A stretch of 64,000 bases of DNA from Elizabethkingia occulta (GCF_002023715.1 NZ_MAHX01000017.1:1-64000); one strand, 5' to 3'; numbered from the stretch's first letter, positions 43,584 to 52,946 are shown. The notes: a model not told the origin generated them from the sequence alone. Program-made: numbers and translations.

Positions 43584-43632
43584 CTAATAATTAGCACCTC
43601 AACAAAAGAGGTGCTTTCATACCATATTAAAA

Positions 43633-44232
43633 ATGAAAGCTAGATATATCAGGGTTTCAACAGGAAATCAAAATACAGAAAGGCAATTAGAAAAGAACCA
43701 CCCAAATGAAAAGCTTTACATAGACATTGTGAGTGGGGCTATTCCTTTTAAAGAGCGGGAGCAGGGAAACAGGTTAATCCAAGATATAGAGACTGATTCA
43801 ATAAAGTATATCAGTGTTCATTCAATTGATAGGTTAGGGAGAAATCTATTTGACATATTAGCCACATTAGAGCTGTTAAATGAGAAGAAAGTCACTTTAA
43901 AGGTAGATAACCTCGGTATTGAAAGTTTAGTCAATAATAAGCCTAATTCAGCCTTTAAATTGATTATTTCAGTAATGGCTAATATTGCAGAGATGGAACG
44001 TGAGACAATGCTGGAAAGACAAAAGGAAGGTATTAAGATTGCTATTGCCAAAGGAGTTTACAAAGGCAGGGTAAAAGGATCGAAAGAATCGGATGAGCAA
44101 GTTCTAGCAAAATACAAAGAAGTGGTCAAGTATCTAAAAAGAGGTCAATCTTTGAGAGATATAGCAAAACTGTGTAATGTTAGTTTAGGAACTGTGCAAA
44201 AGGTTAAGAAGATTTTGAACGGTTTTCAATAA
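43633..44232 (+). CDS. Small serine recombinase (resolvase/invertase family)
   Basis: A 199-aa protein: catalytic domain with Ser8 in YIRVSTGNQN, then SIDRLGRNLFD and the E-helix region (ANIAEMERETMLERQKEG), and a C-terminal helix-turn-helix (SLRDIAKLCNVSLGTVQKV). Proteins of this type resolve or invert DNA between short sites. The gene follows ardA by 49 bp and overlaps the end of the large recombinase by 29 bp on the opposite strand. Its target could be the dyads inside the island. Confidence 0.9.
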   Translation: MKARYIRVSTGNQNTERQLEKNHPNEKLYIDIVSGAIPFKEREQGNRLIQDIETDSIKYISVHSIDRLGRNLFDILATLELLNEKKVTLKVDNLGIESLVNNKPNSAFKLIISVMANIAEMERETMLERQKEGIKIAIAKGVYKGRVKGSKESDEQVLAKYKEVVKYLKRGQSLRDIAKLCNVSLGTVQKVKKILNGFQ

Positions 44233-46156
44233 ATTCTAACCATTCTATCAAAGGCTTATCTTTGAATTTTTGATAGTCACTTACCATTTCCTTATAATAT
44301 TCCTGAGTTTCATCTTTTGACATTATACTTACACCAGATTCTTTACAGAAAAGATGTGGATACTTTTCATAAAATTCACATATACTCTCTTTTGTCCATA
44401 CAATAGTATTTTTTGGAAAAGTATAGTAAGGAATTATACTATTCATATGAAAATATATCATACCATCATCGGTAATATTATAGGGAGGTGTAGATACTGT
44501 ATTTGTTGTTGGATCAATGTAGGTTCTTCTTATTATGCTTATATCTTCTGTTGAAATGAATTTTGTAGATTTTGGATTGAAAAATTTTGAATCAATAATA
44601 GTCCAATCTGAGTATGACATCAAGAGGTTACTTTGCTTTTCATATATATAGCTTTCATCCTTTAAATTAATTTTAAATTTAATTATCAATGTATAAATAC
44701 TTATATTATTGGGGTTGTGTGATAGAACAGATATTGATTTGATATATTTATTTATAATCTCTTTTTTTTGCAAAAAGGATAGGTCAGTTGTGTAATGCTC
44801 GAATTCGCTAATATAATTACTTACTAGTTTATCACTATTGTGAGCGTTATAAATTTGGCTTTCAATGTCATTTATTAGGATTTCAGTTTCTTTAATTTTA
44901 CTATCGATTTGGTTTTTTCTGGACATAATCTCTTCATCGATGAATAGTCCTTTTGCAACAGCATTAATCAAATTGGTTTTTTCTTTTTTCTCTGTCTCTA
45001 TTTTTTTTCGAAGTCTTTGTAAATCCTTATTCAAAAGTTCTATTTTGTTATCATCTTTAATAAGATCCTTTTGTAATAAATTCAATAAGTCGTTTCCCTT
45101 GAAAAAGCGTGCCCATATAATACCTTCTATTTTATCAATGTTTATACTCTTATTACCACAACTCTCTCCTTTATAGCGCTTAGAGGAGCATTGATAGTAG
45201 TGATCCTTTTTATTAATCCTACTTCTTCCAACCATGTTTCTTCCACATTTGCCACAACTAAGTAATCCTTTTAGTAAATACCTGTGAATAACCTTTTTAC
45301 CACTATTGTTTGCATTTTTAGAGAGGTTGGAATTTACCTCCTCCCAGTGTTCAGCAGAAATAATTGATGGAACATTGTAACTTTGTCCTTTCCATATTCT
45401 TGTGCCTTTGTAAATAGGATTGATTATAATATTTCTAATAGTACCTCCTCTCCATTTAGTTTTACTTTTTTCCAGTTTCTTTTCTTCTCCAGTATATTTA
45501 TTTCTAACAGTATATGTTCCAGTATTTATTTTATTGTATCGAGTGGGAACACTTGCCTCATTTAGGGCATATGCAATGGAATCAACTCCAATACCATTTA
45601 ATGATGATTTATATATTTGTTTGACAATATTTTCTTCATTTTCATCAATAATAAGGTAGCCATCATTATCTTTTGTATAGCCGTAAGGAGGAATTGCATG
45701 AGCTTTTCCTTCTTGGATATTACGCGTAAGCACTCCTTTTATTTTTCTACTTGCAACTTTTGTATAAAAGTTATTCATTAATGACGTAATATGTGAAAAT
45801 AAGTAGTTTTCATCACTTTCGAAATCAAATTCAGGTACATCTTTAAATGATAATTTTATCTTTTTGTCTTGAAAAATTGAGTAAAGTTTTGACCATACAT
45901 CTTTATTCCTTTCTAGTCTTGATTGATCATAAGCAAAGACATGAGTGATCTTCTTATTGAGAATATCCTCAATGAGTTGCATTAGTCCAGGTCTTTCTTC
46001 TACATCGAGGGTACCAGATAAGCCTTCATCAATATAAATTTCATAATTTAGGCCGAGATTGACTGCTAATTCTTTTCCAGATAAAACCTGATCATTAATA
46101 GATCTATCTTTTCCTTCTTCTTTCTCTTTGGAAATTCTTGCATAAATACCTAACAT
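44204..46156 (-). CDS. Large serine recombinase (integrase of the island)
   Basis: A 650-aa site-specific recombinase. The resolvase-type catalytic domain (about 1-145) has Ser9 in YARISKEKEE and DQSRLERN. A recombinase domain follows (about 155-275). The zinc ribbon has Cys301, Cys304, Cys323 and Cys333 (LSCGKCGRNMVG). A coiled coil spans about 355-440. An unusual tail of about 170 residues follows. It starts 47 bp from the right junction, typical for the integrase that made the insertion. No separate directionality factor is recognised. Confidence 0.93.
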   Translation of the reverse strand: MLGIYARISKEKEEGKDRSINDQVLSGKELAVNLGLNYEIYIDEGLSGTLDVEERPGLMQLIEDILNKKITHVFAYDQSRLERNKDVWSKLYSIFQDKKIKLSFKDVPEFDFESDENYLFSHITSLMNNFYTKVASRKIKGVLTRNIQEGKAHAIPPYGYTKDNDGYLIIDENEENIVKQIYKSSLNGIGVDSIAYALNEASVPTRYNKINTGTYTVRNKYTGEEKKLEKSKTKWRGGTIRNIIINPIYKGTRIWKGQSYNVPSIISAEHWEEVNSNLSKNANNSGKKVIHRYLLKGLLSCGKCGRNMVGRSRINKKDHYYQCSSKRYKGESCGNKSINIDKIEGIIWARFFKGNDLLNLLQKDLIKDDNKIELLNKDLQRLRKKIETEKKEKTNLINAVAKGLFIDEEIMSRKNQIDSKIKETEILINDIESQIYNAHNSDKLVSNYISEFEHYTTDLSFLQKKEIINKYIKSISVLSHNPNNISIYTLIIKFKINLKDESYIYEKQSNLLMSYSDWTIIDSKFFNPKSTKFISTEDISIIRRTYIDPTTNTVSTPPYNITDDGMIYFHMNSIIPYYTFPKNTIVWTKESICEFYEKYPHLFCKESGVSIMSKDETQEYYKEMVSDYQKFKDKPLIEWLEFIENRSKSS

Positions 46157-46203
46157 ATAATAAGTTTATGCAAATCTATAAAATGGTTACATTCTATACA
46201 ATA

Positions 46204-46208
46204 ACATC
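46204..46208. other. attR core (right integration junction)
   Basis: ACATC shared with the left junction. Element DNA to its left (TTACATTCTATACAATA) supplies the left arm of the reconstructed attP; comM continues to the right. Confidence 0.8.
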
Positions 46209-47045
46209 TGAAATTGTGTGATGAGGATTTCGAAAAGGTCTTACTGTAATTAGTGAAGCATCATTCTCTATTTTTCCGGCAACGGAATGTATTTTTGTTG
46301 TTTCCAGAGCTTCTTTTAAATTCAGAGGAGGCAATATTCCGGGAAGTCTTTTAGCAAGCATGGTCTTTCCGCTTCCGGGGGGACCGATTAATATAATGTT
46401 ATGTCCTCCTGCGGCGGCTATTTCTAAAGCTCTTTTCGCCATTTCCTGTCCTTTTACTTCACTAAAATCCGAACTAAAATTATCAGTCTTTTGTTCGAAT
46501 TCTTTCTGAACGTCGAATTCTGTTTTGGGTAAAGGTTTACCCAGGTCGAAGAAATCTATAACCTCCTTAATATTAGTAATACCATAGACGTCCAGCTTAT
46601 TTGTAATAGCAGCTTCCTGTGCATTTTGTTTAGGTAAAATGATCCCCTTGAAGCCCTCTTCAGCTGCCTGAAGGGCAATTGGAAGAATTCCTTTCAGAGG
46701 TTGTAAGCCTCCGTCCAGAGATAATTCTCCCATGATAATATATTTATCGAGATTTTCGGCTTTTATAGAATTGTTTGCGGCTAATATACCAATAGCAATT
46801 GTGAGATCATAGGCAGAGCCTTCTTTGCGAAGATCGGCAGGTGCCATATTAATGGTGATTTTTCTTCCGGGGAGTTTATATCCAACATTTTTTAAAGCAG
46901 CAGAAATTCTGTGACTGCTTTCTTTAATGGCATTATCCGGTAGGCCAACAAGATAATAGCCAACACCTTTATCGATATTGACTTCCACGGTAATACAACG
47001 GGCGGAGATACCATGTATGGCACTTCCATAAACTTTCACTAACAT
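46204..47045 (-). pseudogene. comM: comM, N-terminal half, cut by the island
   Basis: About 280 codons from the native start (MLVKVYGSAIHGISA). They include the ChlI-like domain with YYLVGLPDNAIKESSHRI, INMAPADLRKEGSAYDL and MGELSLDGGLQPLKG, and Walker A GPPGSGKTMLAKRLPG. It ends PFRNPHHTISD, where intact ComM would continue VALVGGG. Instead two codons of island DNA precede a stop. ComM promotes branch migration during natural transformation in other bacteria. The truncated protein lacks Walker B and the C-terminal domain. Confidence 0.93.
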
Positions 47046-47163
47046 ATATTTTCAATCATTTGTTAGTGAAAGATATAAAAAATAAATTAATATATAGAAT
47101 TGTGTTTTATATTTGTGTTTATTTGGTTTAAAAAATTAATTTAAATCATCTTGTTTAATTAAT

Positions 47164-47202
47164 AAAGGCGGATAACCTTTTTTGCTTCAGAATTATCCGC
47201 CA
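47164..47202. terminator. Possible terminator between the lipoprotein gene and comM
   Basis: A 9-bp perfect stem GGCGGATAA (near 47166) / TTATCCGCC closes a loop containing a T-run. The T-run is inside the loop and not after the stem, so it may be an RNA stabiliser or operator instead. Confidence 0.4.
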
Positions 47203-47242
47203 TTTACAAACAAATGATGAAGTTGTTAAACTTATTTTCTAT

Positions 47243-48985
47243 TTAAGTATTTGGAGTTGACGTAGTTCTTACACAACGGACCATACGACCCTCTGTTTTT
47301 GCTCCGGACCTCACTTCTGCATTACTCCAGCCTACAAACCATGCAAATCTGGAATAGCTCATATACCAATAATTGGCATTGTTGGTGTTAGCAGAAGTCG
47401 AAGACCAATAATATGCACCACCTCCACCCAGGGCTCCCAGAAAAATTCCTCCAGGAGAATCTGTTACACTTGTCCCTCCTAAAAATCCGGGAGAAGAACG
47501 GTATCCATAAAAAGAAAGAAAAAGCTTTTGAGAATTTGTAGGGAAAGATGTATTTAAATTATTTCCTGCATCCAGATTATACACGGCGCTAAAATTTGCA
47601 CCTAAGAATAATCCATAATTTTCTTTTTTGTCATCAGGTTGTCCCAGATTACTGAACTCAGTACTGGTAGGCATACGCCACATTCCTTCAGGGTAAACTT
47701 TAGAACACGCATCAGTATTGTCAGATGAAGAACCTGTTGGTGTTGCTGCCATCCAGTTCCAATATTCTGTATCTTTATCCGGCTGAGAATATTCATTATC
47801 CGGTCGGAAACGGTATTTATCGGCTTGAGAGGAATAGATTAAGTTTGTACGCGCCCATAATAATCCTTTTAATCTAACACCTGACTCTATCAGGCGTACA
47901 TTAAGTGTATAACGGTTTCCTAAAGCAGGCGTAACCGGAATATTGCTATATGGAACGATACTGTTGCTAAAGCTTCGTGTGCTGTTGTCATCCATATTAA
48001 GATCCAGCTGATTCAGTCTTATTCTTAGATTATTTGCAGGTACGGATATAGAACTTACAGTATAGAAAGTTGCTGTTTTTGTAGCTCCGGCTGCACCACC
48101 GGCGCCAGCTTTGTTGATCATATTGCCTCCTGTAACTGCAGATACATTTTGAAGATTAGAATATTGTCCGGTAAGAACATTCAGATCTCCTGTTTTAATT
48201 ATGCTGGAAAAAGCAGATCCGGTACCTGTTCCAACCTCTACGGAGGTTGTATTATTGACGGTTCCAAACATTCCTCTTGTATCCAAGTCTAATTGTATAC
48301 GTGCTGTGTTACGTTTAAGTACAATACTCATATTGTTTTGACCATATTGTGCATCTATAACTCCGTGGTTCCATAATACATCTTTATTGGCCAGTGAAGC
48401 TGCAGAAACAATTCCCGTAGAAGTATTTACTGATGGTGTTGAATTGTCATTAGTAGAGATGATATACCATTTGTATTGTTTTCCTGCATCTACCTGAATG
48501 TTTGGATTTGTTCCTGAGGTTGCATCTACATTTTTTATAAGTGTATTGCTAGCAGCATCATAAATTAACAAGCGATATTTTGTACCTGTTATCATAGGAG
48601 TGTTGGTTACTGCAGCTATAGCTCCTGTATATGAAGGTTTGAGAGATGCAGATAATCCTTGTGATTTATTGGCTGTAATTTGACCTTCAGCGCTGATTAG
48701 GGCATCGAAATTTTCTGTTGAAATTACTTTTTCAGAAGCAATTGAAGTCAACGAAGATTTCCCTGTATTTTTTACAGATGCAGTAGCGAGGTTCGTTATA
48801 TTTTCCTCTTCCTCGATACCAGCAATGTTAAAGCTTATAAATGTTCCTTGCATTCCGGCATTTCCATCCGGAATTTTGGTTTCCTCATCTCTTGATGAAC
48901 AGGAGACGAAGCTGAGCAATAAGGTTCCTGTAAGAATAAAAGAATTCGTTGTCTTAATAAAATTTTTGTGTATAGATGTATCCAT
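47243..48985 (-). CDS. Fimbrillin-like/FISUMP-domain lipoprotein, chromosomal copy
   Basis: A 580-aa lipoprotein (lipobox FVSC, Cys29 region, followed by SSRDEE, an acidic surface-export-like signal). The N-terminal half has the Mfa/fimbrillin layout (FISFNIAGIEE, TKYRLLIYDAASN, GKQYKWYIISTND, DVLWNHG, MSIVLKRNTARIQLDL). The C-terminal FISUMP-type region has LLWARTNL, CSKVYPEGMWRMPTSTEFS, AYYWSSTSAN and GRMVRCVR. A probable cell-surface fibre or adhesin subunit, paralogous to the island protein at 39169. The small peptide gene is 34 bp upstream. Confidence 0.8.
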   Translation of the reverse strand: MDTSIHKNFIKTTNSFILTGTLLLSFVSCSSRDEETKIPDGNAGMQGTFISFNIAGIEEEENITNLATASVKNTGKSSLTSIASEKVISTENFDALISAEGQITANKSQGLSASLKPSYTGAIAAVTNTPMITGTKYRLLIYDAASNTLIKNVDATSGTNPNIQVDAGKQYKWYIISTNDNSTPSVNTSTGIVSAASLANKDVLWNHGVIDAQYGQNNMSIVLKRNTARIQLDLDTRGMFGTVNNTTSVEVGTGTGSAFSSIIKTGDLNVLTGQYSNLQNVSAVTGGNMINKAGAGGAAGATKTATFYTVSSISVPANNLRIRLNQLDLNMDDNSTRSFSNSIVPYSNIPVTPALGNRYTLNVRLIESGVRLKGLLWARTNLIYSSQADKYRFRPDNEYSQPDKDTEYWNWMAATPTGSSSDNTDACSKVYPEGMWRMPTSTEFSNLGQPDDKKENYGLFLGANFSAVYNLDAGNNLNTSFPTNSQKLFLSFYGYRSSPGFLGGTSVTDSPGGIFLGALGGGGAYYWSSTSANTNNANYWYMSYSRFAWFVGWSNAEVRSGAKTEGRMVRCVRTTSTPNT

Positions 48986-49019
48986 AATTGTGTTTTACCT
49001 GATTAATGAGCTTTATTAA

Positions 49020-49244
49020 TTATAAGTCAAAATCTTTACCGCCCAGACTTCCGCCATCGTTCCAGTCTTCGATCTGTGGTGTATTGGGAGAGCCTGCATC
49101 TCCTGGGTTTAAGGTGGCTGATGTTGCGGCAAAACCATGTTCCATCTCTATTAAAATGACTTCTAATACAGGTGGAGTGTATGTCTTTTTGCCGGAAGCA
49201 TAAGTCTCAGGTAAGACCTCTTTGTTTTTCTCTTTTTTCATCAC
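49020..49244 (-). CDS. Small IEME-motif peptide, chromosomal copy
   Basis: A 74-aa protein with the block YTPPVLEVILIEMEHGFAAT shared with the island paralogue and a variable acidic/Gly-rich C-terminus (DWNDGGSLGGKDFDL). It has no signal peptide or membrane helix. It is the first gene before the FISUMP-type lipoprotein, with a spacing of 34 bp. The role is unknown; a precursor peptide, a chaperone-like partner or a regulator are all possible. Confidence 0.68.
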   Translation of the reverse strand: MMKKEKNKEVLPETYASGKKTYTPPVLEVILIEMEHGFAATSATLNPGDAGSPNTPQIEDWNDGGSLGGKDFDL

Positions 49245-49317
49245 TCTGATTTTTAATGTTTTATGCTGTAAAATTAGAATGATGACAGGCTTGGCTGTTA
49301 GTATTGTAAAAGCAGAA

Positions 49318-49325
49318 TTCTGGAA
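49318..49325 (-). promoter_or_regulatory. TTCTGGAA motif upstream of the small peptide gene
   Basis: The octamer TTCTGGAA recurs as both halves of the inverted repeat upstream of the AraC-type regulator gene (51003-51048). It may be that regulator's binding site. Confidence 0.3.
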
Positions 49326-49349
49326 AATTGCTTTTATTTAAATTTTAAT

Positions 49350-50927
49350 CTATTGTTTATCAGTGCTTTGTGGGGTTTTGTTTTTTCTTTTTAATGTTCT
49401 TATAAACTCGGAAGGGGAGAGTCCAACTTCTTTTTTGAAGATGTAAGCAAATCTGCTTTGTGAAGAAAAGCCACCTATATCGGCCAGATAACTGATTTTA
49501 TAATTCTGAAATTTAGGTTCTTTACAGAGGCAGTGGACAATATATTTTATTTTCAGTCCATTAATATAATCGTTGAAATTTTTATTTCGGTGAGCCTTCA
49601 GGAGATAGTGTACGTACTTTGTGTTGGTATCAAGAATTGAGGCAAGATTTGAAAGAGTAAAGTTTTTTGCCATAAAATCGGTTCCGGTTTCAAATTGGTT
49701 CAGTTTTTCTAAAAGCTCGGATTCTTTAGCTTCAGAAATAAGAGTAGATGTCCGTGTAATATTCTCGTAATTGAGATTTATAAAACTAAAGTTTTCTGGA
49801 GGCAGTATGTCATTTTCAGGTATATGCTTTACTTCTTTAGTGAAGATAATTCCGACGTTTTCTGTATGATTTGGAGATCTTTTTTTATATATTTTTTTGT
49901 CCTTTATAATAATATATAAGGTTAAAATAGCGGTTAGCAGAATAAAAAAGCTTTTCCAGTGATCTATCTGGCTATTCTGATCGGTAACTTTCTTTTCTTC
50001 CCGCTCAATCTCCAGTTCATTTACCTTCTGAATTTCGGTTAAGATTTTTTTGAAAAACTCTTTAAAGTTTTTTGAACTGTGATCATCTAATTGTTCAATT
50101 TTGCTAATAATCTTTTCTTCAGCAATTCGCTTAGCTAATACCTGGTAACCTTTCTTTTCTGCAATTTTTTCCGCAGAATCAAACCACTTCCGCGCTTCCT
50201 CTCTTTTATTTTCTTTTGTTGCTATTATCGCTTTGCAGAGATCGTAATATGGCGTTTGATAGTGAGTGGAGATATTTATATTCTTTAAATAGGATTCAGT
50301 CTTTTCAAAATTTTTTTTAGCCTCATAGAGATTATTGTTTTTTAAATAATCATAAGCAATGATATTATGCTCCAAAGCGAGATCAATTTTTTCCTGAAAA
50401 ATAGGAGATTTTGACTCAGAAAGGCTTAAATATTTTTTCTTTATCAAGCCTATGTTTTCCTGATGGTATAAAATGGCTAAATAAAACTGGTTACTATGTT
50501 CCATTCTTCGGGCCTTATACATGTTCGTCATTATATAAGAATCTATCCTGTCAAGAGAGTTGAAATATGAATATGCGATTCTCCAATATTCATTGGCTTT
50601 ATTAGAAAAACCTATATTTTGGTATATCTCACTTAGGAAATAATTAATGACAAAACGCTCTTTGTTACGCTGATTCTTTATTGCATAATAATCGGCCTGC
50701 TCATAAAGCTTAATGGCTTCGGTATATCTTATCTGTTTGTACATAGAATCTGCCATTTGCATATATGTTAATATTTTTTCCTGATCTGTTTGTGGTGAAG
50801 AGGAGTGGGAATTAGTGTCTAAATAGTAGAGCTTTCGGATAGATCCGGAGATATTGAAGCTGTCTGTTGTTTGAGCAAATGTGAGCGCAGAAAATAGCAC
50901 CAGAGCGTAAAAATATTTTATCATCAT
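49350..50927 (-). CDS. Membrane-bound TPR/AraC-family transcriptional regulator
   Basis: A 525-aa protein: signal peptide (MMIKYFYALVLFSALTFAQ), periplasmic TPR-like helical region (about 40-300), one membrane helix (about 325-345, FFILLTAILTLYIII), and a cytoplasmic AraC-type HTH domain (about 415-515) with LKAHRNKNFNDYINGLKI and GFSSQSRFAYIFKKEVGLSPSEFI. Such proteins sense envelope signals and control surface genes in Flavobacteria. It is upstream of the peptide/lipoprotein module on the same strand, so it probably controls it. Confidence 0.85.
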   Translation of the reverse strand: MMIKYFYALVLFSALTFAQTTDSFNISGSIRKLYYLDTNSHSSSPQTDQEKILTYMQMADSMYKQIRYTEAIKLYEQADYYAIKNQRNKERFVINYFLSEIYQNIGFSNKANEYWRIAYSYFNSLDRIDSYIMTNMYKARRMEHSNQFYLAILYHQENIGLIKKKYLSLSESKSPIFQEKIDLALEHNIIAYDYLKNNNLYEAKKNFEKTESYLKNINISTHYQTPYYDLCKAIIATKENKREEARKWFDSAEKIAEKKGYQVLAKRIAEEKIISKIEQLDDHSSKNFKEFFKKILTEIQKVNELEIEREEKKVTDQNSQIDHWKSFFILLTAILTLYIIIKDKKIYKKRSPNHTENVGIIFTKEVKHIPENDILPPENFSFINLNYENITRTSTLISEAKESELLEKLNQFETGTDFMAKNFTLSNLASILDTNTKYVHYLLKAHRNKNFNDYINGLKIKYIVHCLCKEPKFQNYKISYLADIGGFSSQSRFAYIFKKEVGLSPSEFIRTLKRKNKTPQSTDKQ

Positions 50928-51002
50928 TCCTTTGTTTGTGTAAAAACAAAGAAAGGAAGAAGCTTTCTCTAATGCAGTGTTATTTGCATTAAATGTTGGA
51001 CA

Positions 51003-51048
51003 GTTTTCTGGAATATTGTAAAAAAAGGAGGACTTAATTCCAGAAAAC
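51003..51048. promoter_or_regulatory. 12-bp inverted repeat upstream of the regulator gene
   Basis: GTTTTCTGGAAT (51003-51014) and ATTCCAGAAAAC (51037-51048) are perfect inverted copies 22 bp apart, about 75-120 bp upstream of the regulator start. Without a strong T-run on either side it looks like an operator. Confidence 0.5.
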
Positions 51049-51079
51049 AGGTCATAATTTGACGGAATTTCTGAAAAAT

Positions 51080-51106
51080 AAAAATAACAGGGTGAAATTC
51101 CCTGTT
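51080..51106 (-). terminator. Terminator after manC
   Basis: AACAGGG (51086-51092) / CCCTGTT (51100-51106); on the minus strand followed by ATTTTTATTTTT. Confidence 0.6.
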
Positions 51107-51204
51107 GTATGTTTGGCTATATCTTAATGTATATTGCAGAAAAACGCCGTAGAAAGATAAATTTTGTAGCGCTTTGGGCTAATCAAAGAAAAATAAAAAT
51201 ATAA

Positions 51205-52287
51205 TTAGATGAATTTATCCCCCTTTTTTGTTGTTTTCAGATCGATTACATAATCTTTGATTTCCTGATCGTGACTTCGCGGGCAAATTAGTAATGCTTT
51301 ATCAGTGTCTACAACAATATAATCGTTTAATCCGTCTATGATAACAGCCTTATTTTTATTTTTAATATGTATGATATTACCTGTAGAAGCATAAGACAAT
51401 ACATATTTAGAATTTTCAGCATTGTTATGTTCATTCTTTTCAGCATTTTCAAATACTGATGTCCATGTACCCAAATCGGACCAGCCTAAATCAGCTGGGA
51501 TTACAGTTACATTTTTTGTCTTTTCCAGAATACCATTGTCAATGGAGATTTTCTGAACCTTTGGATAAATGGTTTCTATACAGGTTTTTTCAGACTCATT
51601 GTTGTATTCACATTCTGTAAATTGCTGATACATTTCAGGAAGGTTTTCCTGAAATGCCTTCAGAATATCCTGAACATTCCAAACAAATATCCCGGCGTTC
51701 CAAAGGAAATCACCAGATTCAATAAGTGTTTTGGCTACTTCTAGGGTAGGTTTTTCGGTAAAGGTTTTCACTTTGAACACATTTTGCCCTTTTTTCTCCA
51801 AAAACTGAATGTATCCGTAACCTGTTTCCGGACGCGTTGGTTGTATACCAATCGTTACAAGTGTATGATTTGTATTTGCCTCTTCAAAAGCAAGTTCTAC
51901 GGTGTTTAAGAAAACGTCTTCTTTTAAAATAAGATGATCTGAAGGAAGGACTGTTATTACAGCATTCGGGTTAATTTCCGCAATTTTCATCCCCATAAAA
52001 ATATTACATGCCGCAGTATTCTTCATTACTGGCTCGCCAACAATATTTTCAGGTTTTAATTCTGGTAACTGATTTTGGACTACGTTAACATGCTCGCTGC
52101 TGGTAATAACAAAAATATTTTCAACAGGAACAATTTTGCTGATCCTGTCATAAGTTTGTTGAATCATGGTACGTCCTACCCCTAATATATCCTGAAATTG
52201 CTTTGGAAACTTGGATGTACTGATAGGCCAGAATCTACTGCCTACACCCCCTGCCATTATTACACAATATCTGTTTTCAATCATCAT
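51205..52287 (-). CDS. manC: Mannose-1-phosphate guanylyltransferase
   Basis: Makes GDP-mannose from GTP and mannose-1-phosphate for surface polysaccharides. The 360-aa nucleotidyltransferase has the pyrophosphorylase signature MAGGVGSRFWPIS, then FPKQFQ, VLPSDHLI, GYGYIQF, FTEKP and DLGWSDLGTW. The mannose-6-phosphate isomerase domain of long enzymes is absent, as is usual for this class. It overlaps the upstream SprT gene by 11 bp. Confidence 0.92.
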   Translation of the reverse strand: MMIENRYCVIMAGGVGSRFWPISTSKFPKQFQDILGVGRTMIQQTYDRISKIVPVENIFVITSSEHVNVVQNQLPELKPENIVGEPVMKNTAACNIFMGMKIAEINPNAVITVLPSDHLILKEDVFLNTVELAFEEANTNHTLVTIGIQPTRPETGYGYIQFLEKKGQNVFKVKTFTEKPTLEVAKTLIESGDFLWNAGIFVWNVQDILKAFQENLPEMYQQFTECEYNNESEKTCIETIYPKVQKISIDNGILEKTKNVTVIPADLGWSDLGTWTSVFENAEKNEHNNAENSKYVLSYASTGNIIHIKNKNKAVIIDGLNDYIVVDTDKALLICPRSHDQEIKDYVIDLKTTKKGDKFI

Positions 52288-52864
52288 GAGTCAATTTTTT
52301 AACCTGAACACAGGTTCGGAATAAATATTTTCTTCCCGAATGCAGGTTTTTGCAAATATAGCGTTTTTTCCTTACTTCGAGGATCTCAAAAGTCTGATTT
52401 TGATATTCAAAAATATGGCCAGGATCCAGATCTTCAATAAAATCCTCAGTCGTATTTTTACTAAAATAACGAACTATTTCCGGCGTTGCCATATAGTTTG
52501 CTTTTGGCGTTTTAGAAAAAGCCATTACCATTGGCCGGAAATCTTCTTTATAAATATTCAGACTCTCCAGTAAAAGGTTACGATAGCACGTTTTCCATTC
52601 TTTACCATGTGGTAATATTTTTCTGTCTGCAGAAAATGTAATGAGGTGTGCAATTTCGTGTGTTAATACAAAGAAAAAGAGCTGTGGTTCCAGATCTCCG
52701 TTAATTGATATTTGCTGGGTTTCGCCAGAGCGGTAACGATAATCTCCAAGCTTCGAGTGTCGCTTCTTTGTTATCCTGATATGGCAGGAATAAGGTTTCA
52801 GCCATTTTTCGATAAAGAAAACGGATCCTTCCGGAAGGTATTTTTGTAAGACTTGCAGACTCAT
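52277..52864 (-). CDS. SprT-like zinc metalloprotease domain protein
   Basis: A 195-aa protein from ATG 52864 (preferred over TTG 52873). The zinc motif HEIAHLI plus the preceding RSGETQQISIN and VLTHEIAH context matches SprT-like proteases. The C-terminal part has a strand-rich segment with CKNLHSGRKYLFRTC. In other organisms the family acts on proteins bound to DNA; the bacterial role is unclear. It forms an operon with manC. Confidence 0.8.
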   Translation of the reverse strand: MSLQVLQKYLPEGSVFFIEKWLKPYSCHIRITKKRHSKLGDYRYRSGETQQISINGDLEPQLFFFVLTHEIAHLITFSADRKILPHGKEWKTCYRNLLLESLNIYKEDFRPMVMAFSKTPKANYMATPEIVRYFSKNTTEDFIEDLDPGHIFEYQNQTFEILEVRKKRYICKNLHSGRKYLFRTCVQVKKLTHDD

Positions 52865-52946
52865 GACTTTCAAACAAAGGTCTTAAATTTTTCAATAAAA
52901 TCAATACCTTTATTTAATACATTTGTAAGAAACAACGACAGAAAAT

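Larger units (their letters stand above)
32475..46208. mobile_element. Integrative element of about 13.7 kb inserted in comM by a large serine recombinase
   Basis: The boundaries follow from the split comM gene. The left junction carries ACATC at 32475-32479 and the right junction ACATC at 46204-46208. Removing the intervening DNA restores HHTISDVALVGGG in frame. The element encodes a large serine recombinase beside its right end, a small serine resolvase, ArdA, a primase-like protein, and lipoprotein cargo including a CDC-like protein. No relaxase, coupling protein or type IV secretion gene is visible. The DNA looks more AT-rich than the flanks, with longer non-coding stretches. Confidence 0.9.

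Noticed and set aside
47243-48985. Treating this lipoprotein as part of the island
   Set aside because: It lies outside the comM junction at 46208, beyond the native comM start, so it belongs to the chromosome.
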